NCBI RefSeq assembly: GCF_902804475.1
Contig: NZ_CADCSU010000120.1
Span: 1-36,678, forward strand
Source: Flavobacterium bizetiae
Lineage (GTDB): Bacteria; Bacteroidota; Bacteroidia; Flavobacteriales; Flavobacteriaceae
Direction: 5' to 3'
DNA length: 36,678 nt
Shown here: positions 24,088-32,189 of the stretch, one piece after another
Layout: each line of letters starts with the position of its first letter
How positions within the stretch are numbered: position 1 is the stretch's first letter
Notes under the pieces: model-generated
Told to the model about the DNA's origin: nothing
The model's input: only the letters and a program-made list of their open reading frames with translations
Databases searched by the model: none
Translations under genes and position numbers: made by a program

Positions 24088-25782
24088 ATGAAAAAAATAA
24101 TAATAATTTTAGGAGTAATTGCCTCACTATTTACTTCGTGTAGTGACATAGATGAAAAAAGTTTGTCTTATCCTGCGGCTGATGAAACATACAGAACCTC
24201 AGGTGGATTTCAATTGTTAGTGAATTCTACTTATGCAAGATTGAAAGAAATTTATGGAAATAATCCATGGTTTTTTGTGGGAGGGACTGATTTGTATGCT
24301 GAAGGTTTTAATCCCGAGTCGCCTTTAAGTAATTATAGTAGTCTTGTACCTTCATCTAACAATGTTGAAGAGTTATATGTATCCTGTTATTCTCAAATAC
24401 AATCAGTAAATAAAGTTTTGTATTATTCAACAATTACAGAGCAAACATCTAATTTAAATGTATTAGTAGGCGAAGCTCGATTTTTAAGAGCGAATGCTTA
24501 CTTCTTGTTGGTTCAAGCTTATGGAGGAGTACCAATTGTTAATGATCATATAGTTAGTACTGAAAACACATCTTTTAACAGAAATACAGAAGAAGAAGTG
24601 TATAATCAAATTATTGAAGATTTGAATGCTTCTTTAGCAACTGTAGGAATAGCAAATTATGCTACATCAGGAAAAGTAAACAAGAAAGCTGTAAATGACT
24701 TATTGGCTAAAGTATATTTAACAAGAGGGTACCAATCTTATGGTAAAGCCACAGATTTTACTACAGCAGCAAATTTTGCAGATGCGGCTATTGCAGGGCA
24801 AGCACTAATATTGCCTGTTGAGCAATTGTTTAAACCTGGAAACGATCTAAATGCGGAAACTATTTTCTCTGTTCAATATGACAAAGCTTCTACAAGCACT
24901 AGTCCAACCACTCTTGGTAACAGACAATATTCTTATTATAGTTCTAATTTGGGAGGAACCAATGTTGGTGCGCCCCAGAGAAGTCAAAATTTATTACCAA
25001 CACAGTACGCTTTAAATCTTTATGAGGGGCCAAATGACAAAAGATGGGATGCAACTTTTATGACCACAATTTATTCAGGTACTGAAACAACAAACGGAGT
25101 ATCTTCAACTGTTGTATATTTTCCTTATTATAGAAGTAGTAGTTTGAGCACATTAAAAGCATTGCATTTTTATGAGCCAAAAGGGTATACACCTTCTCAA
25201 AGAGCTGCTTATATAGCTTCACATCCTGATTTACAAAAACCTAATAGACCAAATGGAGACCCGAGAGGATACCATAGATATGGAGAATACGGTGCAGAAA
25301 GCGTTGCTGTTCCGGGATGGATTAATGATTGTGGTACGATACCTGTGAAAAAATTTGATGATCCGGAATTATCAACACCGCTGGGTACTGGAGCTGTAAG
25401 CACAAGAGATATTATCCTGGCAAGATTAGCAGACACATATTTAATTGCTGCTGAAGCTTATCTTAAAGCAGGAAATCCTGCAACGGGACTATTACGCTTA
25501 AATGCCGTGAGAACCAGAGCAGGAGTAACTGGCGCCCTTCCTGCAGAATTTAATATTGATTACATTTTGGATGAAAGAGCAAGAGAAATGTTAGGTGAGT
25601 ATAATCGTTGGTTTGATTTAAAACGAACAGGTACCTTGACAACACGAGTACCAGGTAATAACTATAAAATTAAATTAGCCGATTTTGGAACTGCTCCGAA
25701 TCAAAAACTATTAAGACCAATTCCTCAAAAAGCAATTGATTTGAATAAAAACAAAGATTTTCCTCAAAATCCTGGTTATTAG
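24088..25782 (+). CDS. SusD/RagB-family surface glycan-binding lipoprotein
   Basis: The protein has 564 residues. The lipoprotein signal ends at LFTSC (Cys18) and is followed by SDIDE, an acidic motif that fits the surface-lipoprotein export signal described in Flavobacterium and Capnocytophaga. Alpha-helical SusD features follow: VLVGEARFLRANAYFLLVQA near 128, a TPR-like core, and the C-terminal LDERAREMLGEYNRWFDLKR near 490-510 plus LLRPIPQKAIDLNKN. It forms the lid of the SusC pore and binds pectin fragments at the cell surface. It is the only protein of the PUL with a clear surface-export motif. Confidence 0.96.
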   Translation: MKKIIIILGVIASLFTSCSDIDEKSLSYPAADETYRTSGGFQLLVNSTYARLKEIYGNNPWFFVGGTDLYAEGFNPESPLSNYSSLVPSSNNVEELYVSCYSQIQSVNKVLYYSTITEQTSNLNVLVGEARFLRANAYFLLVQAYGGVPIVNDHIVSTENTSFNRNTEEEVYNQIIEDLNASLATVGIANYATSGKVNKKAVNDLLAKVYLTRGYQSYGKATDFTTAANFADAAIAGQALILPVEQLFKPGNDLNAETIFSVQYDKASTSTSPTTLGNRQYSYYSSNLGGTNVGAPQRSQNLLPTQYALNLYEGPNDKRWDATFMTTIYSGTETTNGVSSTVVYFPYYRSSSLSTLKALHFYEPKGYTPSQRAAYIASHPDLQKPNRPNGDPRGYHRYGEYGAESVAVPGWINDCGTIPVKKFDDPELSTPLGTGAVSTRDIILARLADTYLIAAEAYLKAGNPATGLLRLNAVRTRAGVTGALPAEFNIDYILDERAREMLGEYNRWFDLKRTGTLTTRVPGNNYKIKLADFGTAPNQKLLRPIPQKAIDLNKNKDFPQNPGY

Positions 25783-25820
25783 TAATTTTATAATCCCTGA
25801 GGTTATGTTTTTTTGAAGAA

Positions 25821-25861
25821 GTTAAGAGGAGTTCGGTCATGAATCGGACTCCTTTCTTAAC
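25821..25861 (+). other. Strong intercistronic RNA hairpin between susD and the esterase
   Basis: GTTAAG (25821-25826) pairs with CTTAAC (25856-25861), and GGAGTTCG (25828-25835) pairs with CGGACTCC (25845-25852) over a 9-nt loop. No U-run follows, so it is not a standard terminator. It may protect the susCD transcript from decay or partly block readthrough, setting higher levels of SusCD than of the enzymes. Confidence 0.65.
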
Positions 25862-25881
25862 GAAATAATAGTTTACCTGAA

Positions 25882-26817
25882 ATGAAAAGAATGTTGTTTG
25901 TTTTATTGCTTTTTTCGCAAGGTGTTATAGCACAAAAGAGCTATAATATTGATACTTCGTATACGGTAAAAAGTACCTATAATAAACTCATAAAAAAATA
26001 TCCTTTTATAAAAATAGTAGAGGCCAATAAAGGAGCAAATGATACTCAGATTGAGGATATAGTGTATTACAAGGAGAAGTACAGAACATTACATTTAGAT
26101 GCTTTTTTTACTAAAAACAAAAAGAAAAATCCGGGTATAATCATGATTCATGGTGGTGGATGGAGATCCGGCAATAAAAACCAAATGCAGGTTTTAGCGC
26201 AGGAAATAACCGCAAAAGGATATTCTTGTTTTGCAATTGAATACAGATTATCATTAGAAGCCAAATATCCACAGGCGATTTATGATGTAAAAAACGCGAT
26301 TAAGTTTATAAAAGATAATGCAAAAAGATTCAGGGTAGATCCAGACAAAATTGCCGTTTTAGGATGCTCTTCAGGAGGTCAGATGGCAGCTTTGATTGGT
26401 ACAACAAATGAAGATTTAGGTTTTGAAGATACGTCATACAAAAGTAGATCTTCTTCGAAAGTGCAGGCAATTATCGATATAGATGGAATTTTAGCTTTTA
26501 AACATCCCGAATCAAATGAAGGAGAAATGGCCGCTTTTTGGCTCAACGGAACTTACAAAGAAAATCCGGAAAACTGGAAACAAGCATCGGCGCTAAGTCA
26601 TACGAATAAAAATACGCCGCCAATCCTGTTTATAAACAGCAGTTTTGAAAGGTTTCATGCAGGAAGAGATGATATGATTGCCATTTTAAATCAGAATAAG
26701 ATTTATAATGAAGTAAAAACAATTCAGGATTCACCTCATTCCTTTTGGTTTTTTCAGCCTTGGTTTGACGAAACGGTACAATATACTACACAATTTTTAG
26801 ACAGAATATTCAAATAA
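25882..26817 (+). CDS. Secreted alpha/beta-hydrolase, carbohydrate-esterase-like
   Basis: The protein has 311 residues and a Sec signal peptide (about 1-18, ending GVIAQ). The oxyanion-hole motif HGGGWRSG is at 90-97, the nucleophile elbow is GCSSGGQ with Ser163, and the probable catalytic His286 is in DSPHSFWFF. It is of the same broad class as the esterase at 6802-7746 but clearly diverged (HGGGW rather than PGGGY). It probably deacetylates or de-esterifies pectin fragments in the periplasm, helping GH28, GH105 and PL10. It is the first enzyme after SusCD in the PUL. The exact esterase family is not certain. Confidence 0.82.
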   Translation: MKRMLFVLLLFSQGVIAQKSYNIDTSYTVKSTYNKLIKKYPFIKIVEANKGANDTQIEDIVYYKEKYRTLHLDAFFTKNKKKNPGIIMIHGGGWRSGNKNQMQVLAQEITAKGYSCFAIEYRLSLEAKYPQAIYDVKNAIKFIKDNAKRFRVDPDKIAVLGCSSGGQMAALIGTTNEDLGFEDTSYKSRSSSKVQAIIDIDGILAFKHPESNEGEMAAFWLNGTYKENPENWKQASALSHTNKNTPPILFINSSFERFHAGRDDMIAILNQNKIYNEVKTIQDSPHSFWFFQPWFDETVQYTTQFLDRIFK

Positions 26818-26828
26818 TTATAATAAAA

Positions 26829-27794
26829 ATGAAAACAAAAATCACATTAGCAACCTTATTTTTAGTTGGAGTTACAGCGGTTAATGCTCAAAAATACGAC
26901 ATTAAAACGGCCAAAACATACGCCGAAATATCTGCGAAAACTGATGGTAAATGGGAAGGACGTAAATATATTGGAGGGACTGTTTTTAAAAATGTAGATC
27001 GCTTAAAATTAGCTCCTGAACATACAGATCATTCCTTTGATATTCGCTACGAAGGTCCGGGCTGGGAGAGTAACCGCATTGGATATCGTTTGTATCTGGA
27101 CTGGAGAAATGCAGTTGATATTTTTGGAAAGAAAACTTCGGCAAATATTTTACCACTAGTGGGTCAGGATAATTTTGATTCGTATCACGAGATGAGCGAT
27201 TGGGGAGCTGATATTCTTAAAGCTGGAAAAGGAATTGGAATTGGATCGATAGATCGTTATTTAAACGGTGAAAAATTACACTTCCGTGAAGTAGATTCAA
27301 CCATTGCAACTGTAGCCAACAAAACAACCGAGTCGGGTGTAAAAGTGAATTATTACGGATGGAAAACCGCTTCGGATAAAATTGATTTTACATCAGTATT
27401 AACTATCAAACCAGATCAGCTTTATACCCAGCATACCATTCAGGCATCAAAAGAAATTAAAGGAATTTGTACCGGAATTGTAAAACAAAAAAATGCCGAA
27501 TTGCTTAAAAAAGAAAGCAAGAACAAAAAATGGGCATATTTAGCAACTTACGGCGAGCAATCATTAGTGCCGGATAAATTAGGAATGGCTATTTTTTATC
27601 AAACCAATACCATCGAAAATGTTGAAGATACAGCTTTAGACTATCTTTTAGTTTTTAAACCCACTACAAAAGCAACTTCTTTTTACTTTTTAGGTGCTTG
27701 GGAACAGGAACCAAATGGCATTAAAACAAAAGAAGAATTTGTGAAGTACTTAGATCAGAAATTAGAAGTATTGAACAAGAAAGTGAAGATGTAA
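26829..27794 (+). CDS. DUF4861-like secreted protein of the pectin PUL
   Basis: The protein has 321 residues and a Sec signal peptide (ending VNAQ near residue 21). I recognise it as probably DUF4861. Marked segments are YEGPGWESNRIGYRLYLDWR (about 75-94), FDSYHEMSDWGADILKAGKG (about 117-136) and IGSIDRYLNGEKLHF, followed by beta-strand-rich sequence. The many aromatic and acidic residues would suit a carbohydrate-binding or catalytic beta-sandwich. It starts 11 bp after the esterase stop and is followed by two GH105 genes, so it probably acts on uronate-containing oligosaccharides in the periplasm. I do not assign an activity. Family confidence is moderate, function unknown. Confidence 0.7.
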   Translation: MKTKITLATLFLVGVTAVNAQKYDIKTAKTYAEISAKTDGKWEGRKYIGGTVFKNVDRLKLAPEHTDHSFDIRYEGPGWESNRIGYRLYLDWRNAVDIFGKKTSANILPLVGQDNFDSYHEMSDWGADILKAGKGIGIGSIDRYLNGEKLHFREVDSTIATVANKTTESGVKVNYYGWKTASDKIDFTSVLTIKPDQLYTQHTIQASKEIKGICTGIVKQKNAELLKKESKNKKWAYLATYGEQSLVPDKLGMAIFYQTNTIENVEDTALDYLLVFKPTTKATSFYFLGAWEQEPNGIKTKEEFVKYLDQKLEVLNKKVKM

Positions 27795-27942
27795 GAGATT
27801 GAAGAGAATAAAGAGGAAGGAATAAAGAGGAAAGAAAAATATGCCAGAAATCTGCTTGATCTGCTAAATCTGCTAGAAAAAAAACAAATCTTTTTAATCC
27901 TTTTATCTCGATAGCTATCTGGAGTGGCAAAAAATATAATGT
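27795..27942 (+). repeat. Spacer with periodic short words
   Basis: This 148-bp spacer contains three consecutive 9-bp units with core ATCTGCT (27850, 27859, 27868), an earlier AAGAGGAA-type duplication, and the word AAATCTTTTTAATC, which is also present in the uxaC-kdgK spacer (around 12867-12880). No open frame or clear promoter is visible. Confidence 0.6.
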
Positions 27943-29145
27943 ATGCTTAAATCGACTTTTTTAAAAATAAATCTTATTGTTTTGTTATTGATTATCGGTA
28001 ATAAAACAATGGCACAAAGTACTGAAAATGCTGTTCTTCCTGACAATTTAAAATGGTCAGAGAGAACGGCACTTACTGTTTTGAATACTTATCCTAAAGC
28101 TTCACAGATAGACGGAACTAAAAAGCCAAAATGGGATTATAAAATGGGATTGGTTTTGTTTGCTTTTGAAAAATTATATCAAAAAACAAACGACAAAAAA
28201 TACTTTAACTATATAAAAGAATATGCGGATGAATTGATTGATGCAGAGGGAAATATAACCGATTATAACATCAAAGATTACAATATCGATTCTGCAAATC
28301 CGGGTAAATTATTGTTTAATTTATTGGATGAAACCAAAGACAATCGTTACAAAAAAGTAATAGAACAATTAAGACATCAGATCGAAACTCAACCCAGAAC
28401 GGCAAGCGGAGGATTTTGGCACAAACAAATTTATCCCAATCAAATGTGGATTGATGGTTTGTTTATGGCAGAACCTTTTTATACGCAATATACAGTGAGG
28501 TATGAAAATGGAAAAGCGCTGGATGATATTGCCAGACAATTTGAATTGGTGCAAAATCATTTAGTAGATCAAAAAACAGGTTTGGTGTATCAGGCGTGGG
28601 ATGAAAGTAAAGAAATTGCGTGGGCAAATCCTGAAAAAGGAACTTCTCCAACCATTTGGGGGCGAGGTATAGGATGGTATATGATGGCTTTGGTAGAAAC
28701 ATTGGATTATTATCCAAAGTCAAATCCAAATTATAAAAAACTGGCAGGTTATTTGAATCAGATTGCAAAAAGCGCAGTAGCACATAAAAGCGCGTCAGGT
28801 TTATGGTATCAAGTGGCAGATAAGCCTGATCTAAAAGATAATTATTTAGAATCTTCTGCTTCGGCAATGATTATTTATAGTTTAGCAAAAGGAGCAGACA
28901 AAGGATATTTATCTTCGGCTTATAAAAAAACGGCTCAAAAATCTTTCGACGCTTATCTTGCAGCATTTGTAAAAAAAGATAAAAATGGCGAAATAATAAT
29001 TTCAAACGTATCATCGAGTGTAGGTTTAGGAGGAAAACCTTTTCGCGACGCAACAAATGAATATTACATAAATAGTAAAGCAAAAGACAATAGTTCGCCC
29101 GCTTTAGCAGCATTTTTACTCAGTGCAATAGAATTAAAAAAATAA
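27943..29145 (+). CDS. GH105 unsaturated uronyl hydrolase, first copy
   Basis: The protein has 400 residues and a Sec signal peptide (ending KTMAQ near 25). It has an (alpha/alpha)6 barrel of GH105. The catalytic-type Asp171 is in NQMWIDGLFMAEPFY, with other family segments at QPRTASGGFWHKQIYPN (150-166), QAWDESKEIAWAN and WGRGIGWYMMALVE. GH105 enzymes hydrate the unsaturated uronate at the non-reducing end of pectate-lyase or rhamnogalacturonan-lyase products and release 5-keto-4-deoxyuronate for KduI. Its C-terminal region reads SVGLGGKPFRDATNEYYI, which departs from the canonical AGLGGxPYRDGSYEYY seen in the next gene. It probably arose by tandem duplication. Confidence 0.93.
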   Translation: MLKSTFLKINLIVLLLIIGNKTMAQSTENAVLPDNLKWSERTALTVLNTYPKASQIDGTKKPKWDYKMGLVLFAFEKLYQKTNDKKYFNYIKEYADELIDAEGNITDYNIKDYNIDSANPGKLLFNLLDETKDNRYKKVIEQLRHQIETQPRTASGGFWHKQIYPNQMWIDGLFMAEPFYTQYTVRYENGKALDDIARQFELVQNHLVDQKTGLVYQAWDESKEIAWANPEKGTSPTIWGRGIGWYMMALVETLDYYPKSNPNYKKLAGYLNQIAKSAVAHKSASGLWYQVADKPDLKDNYLESSASAMIIYSLAKGADKGYLSSAYKKTAQKSFDAYLAAFVKKDKNGEIIISNVSSSVGLGGKPFRDATNEYYINSKAKDNSSPALAAFLLSAIELKK

Positions 29146-29167
29146 TAAAATTTAAATATATTTTAAA

Positions 29168-30388
29168 ATGAAAAATACTAAAAGACAAAGTTATTTTACA
29201 TCAGTTGTTTTAGTTTGTTTAATCGCTTTTACAAGTTGCAAAGTGACTTCTCAGGAACCTGCAAAAAAAGAAATCGTAATTTCTAAAAATTTAAAGTGGT
29301 CAGATAAAATGGCCTTAACCTTAATGAAACGTCATCCTGAAGCGTATATGATCGATGATTCTAAAAAACCGAAATGGGATTATGTTCATGCTTTGGTTTT
29401 GCATTCCATAGAAGAATTATACAAGAAAAATCCGGATGCAAGATACAAGACTTACATAAGAGGTTATGTCGATGAGTTAGTACAAAACGACGGAACGATT
29501 AAGACGTATGAGCTGGACAAATACAATATCGACTTGGTAGTACCTGGGCGTTTACTTTTTGATATATACGCTGCTTCAAAAGAAGAAAAATATCTAAAAG
29601 CAATGCAGTTAGTACGCCAACAAATTGCTGAACAGCCACGTACGCAAAGTGGAGGATTTTGGCATAAAAAAATCTATCCAAACCAAATGTGGTTAGATGG
29701 TTTGTACATGGGAGAACCTTTTTATGCACAATATACCCTTACATTCGAAAACGGAAAAAACTTTGATGATATCGCAAAACAGTTTGAGGTAATCCAATCG
29801 CATGCAACAGATCCAAAAACAGGATTATTATATCATGCCTGGGATGAAAGTAAACAAATGCCATGGGCAAATAAAGAAACAGGTAATTCACCAAACTTCT
29901 GGTCAAGAGCTTTAGGCTGGTACGTTATGGCATTGGTTGATGTTTTAGATTATATGCCAAAAGATCATCCAAAACAAAAAGAATTGGTGAAATACCTGAA
30001 CAATGCATCAGCTGCTTTGGCAAAATATCAGGATAAATCAGGTTTATGGTATCAGGTAACAGACAAAGGCGGTAAAGAAGGAAATTATCTTGAAGCTTCG
30101 GGATCATCAATGTTTGCTTACGCTTTTGCAAAAGGAGCAAACAAAGGATATTTACCGGCAAGCTATAAAAAATTGGCCAACAAAGCTTTTGACGGATTGA
30201 CTAAAAAACTAATAAAAACAGATGCTGATGGCGGAATTACACTAACACAAGCTTGTCAGGTTGCCGGCTTAGGGGGAACTCCTTATCGTGACGGATCATA
30301 CGAATATTATGTAAACGAAAAGAAAAAAGACAATGATCCTAAAGCTACGGGACCTTTTATTTTGGCTGCTTTAGAGCTGAATAGATAG
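29168..30388 (+). CDS. GH105 unsaturated uronyl hydrolase, second copy, lipoprotein
   Basis: The protein has 406 residues. The lipoprotein signal ends at AFTSC (Cys24), followed by KVTSQEPAK without an acidic export motif, so a periplasm-facing location is likely. GH105 landmarks are complete: Asp177 in NQMWLDGLYMGEPFY, HAWDESKQMPWAN, FWSRALGWYVMALVD and the canonical C-terminal AGLGGTPYRDGSYEYYV. By eye roughly half of the aligned residues match the preceding gene, which it follows by 22 bp. Two diverged copies side by side suggest a split of substrates, for example delta-GalA-GalA against delta-GalA-Rha, or different chain lengths or anchoring. Confidence 0.93.
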   Translation: MKNTKRQSYFTSVVLVCLIAFTSCKVTSQEPAKKEIVISKNLKWSDKMALTLMKRHPEAYMIDDSKKPKWDYVHALVLHSIEELYKKNPDARYKTYIRGYVDELVQNDGTIKTYELDKYNIDLVVPGRLLFDIYAASKEEKYLKAMQLVRQQIAEQPRTQSGGFWHKKIYPNQMWLDGLYMGEPFYAQYTLTFENGKNFDDIAKQFEVIQSHATDPKTGLLYHAWDESKQMPWANKETGNSPNFWSRALGWYVMALVDVLDYMPKDHPKQKELVKYLNNASAALAKYQDKSGLWYQVTDKGGKEGNYLEASGSSMFAYAFAKGANKGYLPASYKKLANKAFDGLTKKLIKTDADGGITLTQACQVAGLGGTPYRDGSYEYYVNEKKKDNDPKATGPFILAALELNR

Positions 30389-30539
30389 TTTGTAATTATG
30401 AGTTATGAATTGTGAATGTGTAGTTTATTGTCTTGCTGATGGAATTCGAAGTATCGCATAAAAGCGCATAAAAAGTAAAGAGAAGGCCTAACAGGTTTTT
30501 AAAACCTGTTAGGTCTAATTATAAGTATAATATAAAAAA
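30389..30539 (+). repeat. Spacer with AATTATGA-like words and a perfect hairpin
   Basis: CCTAACAGGTTTT (30487-30499) pairs exactly with AAAACCTGTTAGG (30501-30513) around one base. Before it are degenerate repeats of ATTATGAGTT/ATGAATTGTG and a duplicated GCGCATAAAA-like word. The hairpin is not followed by a U-run. I recall similar CCTAACAGG palindromes as common intergenic elements in Flavobacterium, but cannot check this here. Confidence 0.7.
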
Positions 30540-32138
30540 ATGAAAAACATAAAAATCGTCATCCTTTTCCTTTTCGTTTTTTCTTTTCAGAAGAATACGG
30601 CGCAAGTCTGGATACCGGATAATGGAGACCGAACGTATACCAATCCCATAATTCACGCTGATTATTCTGATCCTGATGTGGTGCGTGTAGGAGATGATTT
30701 TTATATGACAGCATCGTCTTTTAATTGTATTCCGGGATTACCCATTTTGCATTCGAAAGATCTAGTCAACTGGAAAATTTTGAGTTATGCTTTGCCTAAA
30801 CAACCTCCGTTTGAAACTTTTAATAAAGTACAACATGGCAATGGTGTTTGGGCGCCAAGTATTACTTTTCATAATGATGAATTTTATATTTATTATCCTG
30901 ATCCTGATTTTGGAATTTATATGATTAAGGCCAAAAAAGCAGAAGGACCATGGTCTGAACCTTTGTTGGTAAAAGCAGGAACAGGACTTATAGATCCAAG
31001 TCCGTTATGGGATGAGGATGGGAAAGTATATCTTGTTCATGCCTTTGCCGGAAGCCGTGCACAAATTAAAAGCCTGATCGTAGTTTGCAGCATGAATGCC
31101 GAAGGTACAATTGCCAATAATGACGAAGTGATGGTAATTGACGGACATGAAAGTGAAGGTACAATTGAAGGTCCTAAATTTTATAAACGAAATGGGTATT
31201 ACTATATTTTTGCTCCTGCCGGAGGCGTTTCTACCGGTTGGCAAACTGTTTTAAGATCGAAAAATGTATATGGGCCTTATGAAAAGAAGAAAGTTCTGGA
31301 GCAGGGAAAAACAGCTGTAAACGGTCCGCATCAGGGAGCTTGGGTACAAACACAAACGGGAGAAGATTGGTTCATTCATTTTCAGGATAAAGGAGCTTAC
31401 GGAAGAATCGTGCATTTGCAGCCTATGAAATGGGAAAAAGACTGGCCGGTGATGGGACAGGATTTTGATAAAAACGGAATTGGAGAACCGGTTACTACTT
31501 TTAAGAAACCAAATGTAGGCAAGAAATATCCAATAAAAACTCCGGCAGAATCAGATGAGTTTAATGAACCTAAATTAGGTTTACAATGGCAATGGCAGGC
31601 CAATTCTCAAATCAATTGGGGATTTCCGACAAGTTTAGGATATCTTAATTTATTTTGTCTACCGACTATAAAAGACAATCAGAAGATTTTTGATGCTCCC
31701 AATTTATTACTTCAAAAATTTCCAGCCGAAGAGTTTACCGTAACCACAAAACTGACTTTTAATACAAGGTTAAATGGCGAATCGACAGGTCTTATTATAA
31801 TGGGATTGGATTATAGTTATTTGAATTTAAAAAATGATAACGGAAAGCTATATTTGAATCAGAAAACGGGAACTTTCGATAAAAAAGTTTCAGAGACAGA
31901 AACCACTCCGGTTGTACTATCAAATAATACCGTTTATTTGCGTGTTCGGGTTAAAAAAGGAGGTGTTTGTAGTTTCTTTTATAGTGTAGATGATAAAAAA
32001 TACCAGTCAATCGGAACCAATTTTGTTGCTAAAGAAGGAAAATGGATTGGCGCCAAAGTTGGTCTTTTTGCCTTGAGCGAAAAAGTAACAAACGATTCGG
32101 GAAATGTTGCCGTAGATTGGTTTAGAGTGACAAAATAG
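30540..32138 (+). CDS. GH43 glycosidase with C-terminal beta-sandwich domain
   Basis: The protein has 532 residues and a Sec signal peptide (ending KNTAQ near 22). The N-terminal five-bladed propeller of GH43 (about 30-320) has the catalytic trio in place: Asp44 in ADYSDPDVVRVG, Asp152 in LIDPSPLWDEDG, and Glu210 in GTIEGPKFYKRNG. The C-terminal part (about 335-532, starting DEFNEPKLGLQWQWQ) resembles the concanavalin-like GH43_C2 domain found with beta-xylosidase and arabinofuranosidase-type members. It probably removes xylose or arabinose side groups from xylogalacturonan or rhamnogalacturonan-I branches. The substrate cannot be decided from sequence. Confidence 0.92.
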   Translation: MKNIKIVILFLFVFSFQKNTAQVWIPDNGDRTYTNPIIHADYSDPDVVRVGDDFYMTASSFNCIPGLPILHSKDLVNWKILSYALPKQPPFETFNKVQHGNGVWAPSITFHNDEFYIYYPDPDFGIYMIKAKKAEGPWSEPLLVKAGTGLIDPSPLWDEDGKVYLVHAFAGSRAQIKSLIVVCSMNAEGTIANNDEVMVIDGHESEGTIEGPKFYKRNGYYYIFAPAGGVSTGWQTVLRSKNVYGPYEKKKVLEQGKTAVNGPHQGAWVQTQTGEDWFIHFQDKGAYGRIVHLQPMKWEKDWPVMGQDFDKNGIGEPVTTFKKPNVGKKYPIKTPAESDEFNEPKLGLQWQWQANSQINWGFPTSLGYLNLFCLPTIKDNQKIFDAPNLLLQKFPAEEFTVTTKLTFNTRLNGESTGLIIMGLDYSYLNLKNDNGKLYLNQKTGTFDKKVSETETTPVVLSNNTVYLRVRVKKGGVCSFFYSVDDKKYQSIGTNFVAKEGKWIGAKVGLFALSEKVTNDSGNVAVDWFRVTK

Positions 32139-32189
32139 GATGCAAAGGTTCAAAGTGGCAAAGGCTAAAAGAAATAAAATAAGCTTAAA
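32139..32189 (+). repeat. Short-word spacer before the PL10-CE8 gene
   Basis: The spacer contains GCAAAGGTTCAAAGTGGCAAAGG, read here as GCAAAGG, TTCAAAGT, GGCAAAGG: three AAAG-based words with about 8-bp spacing. It is of the same style as the CGCAAAG repeats at 35639-35666. Confidence 0.55.

Noticed and set aside
27850..27874. CRISPR-like array from regularly spaced words
   Set aside because: Units are 9 bp without unique spacers, and no cas genes are present.
28463..28867. 134-codon minus-strand open frame inside the first GH105 gene
   Set aside because: A shadow of the GH105 coding strand; no family resemblance and no promoter.
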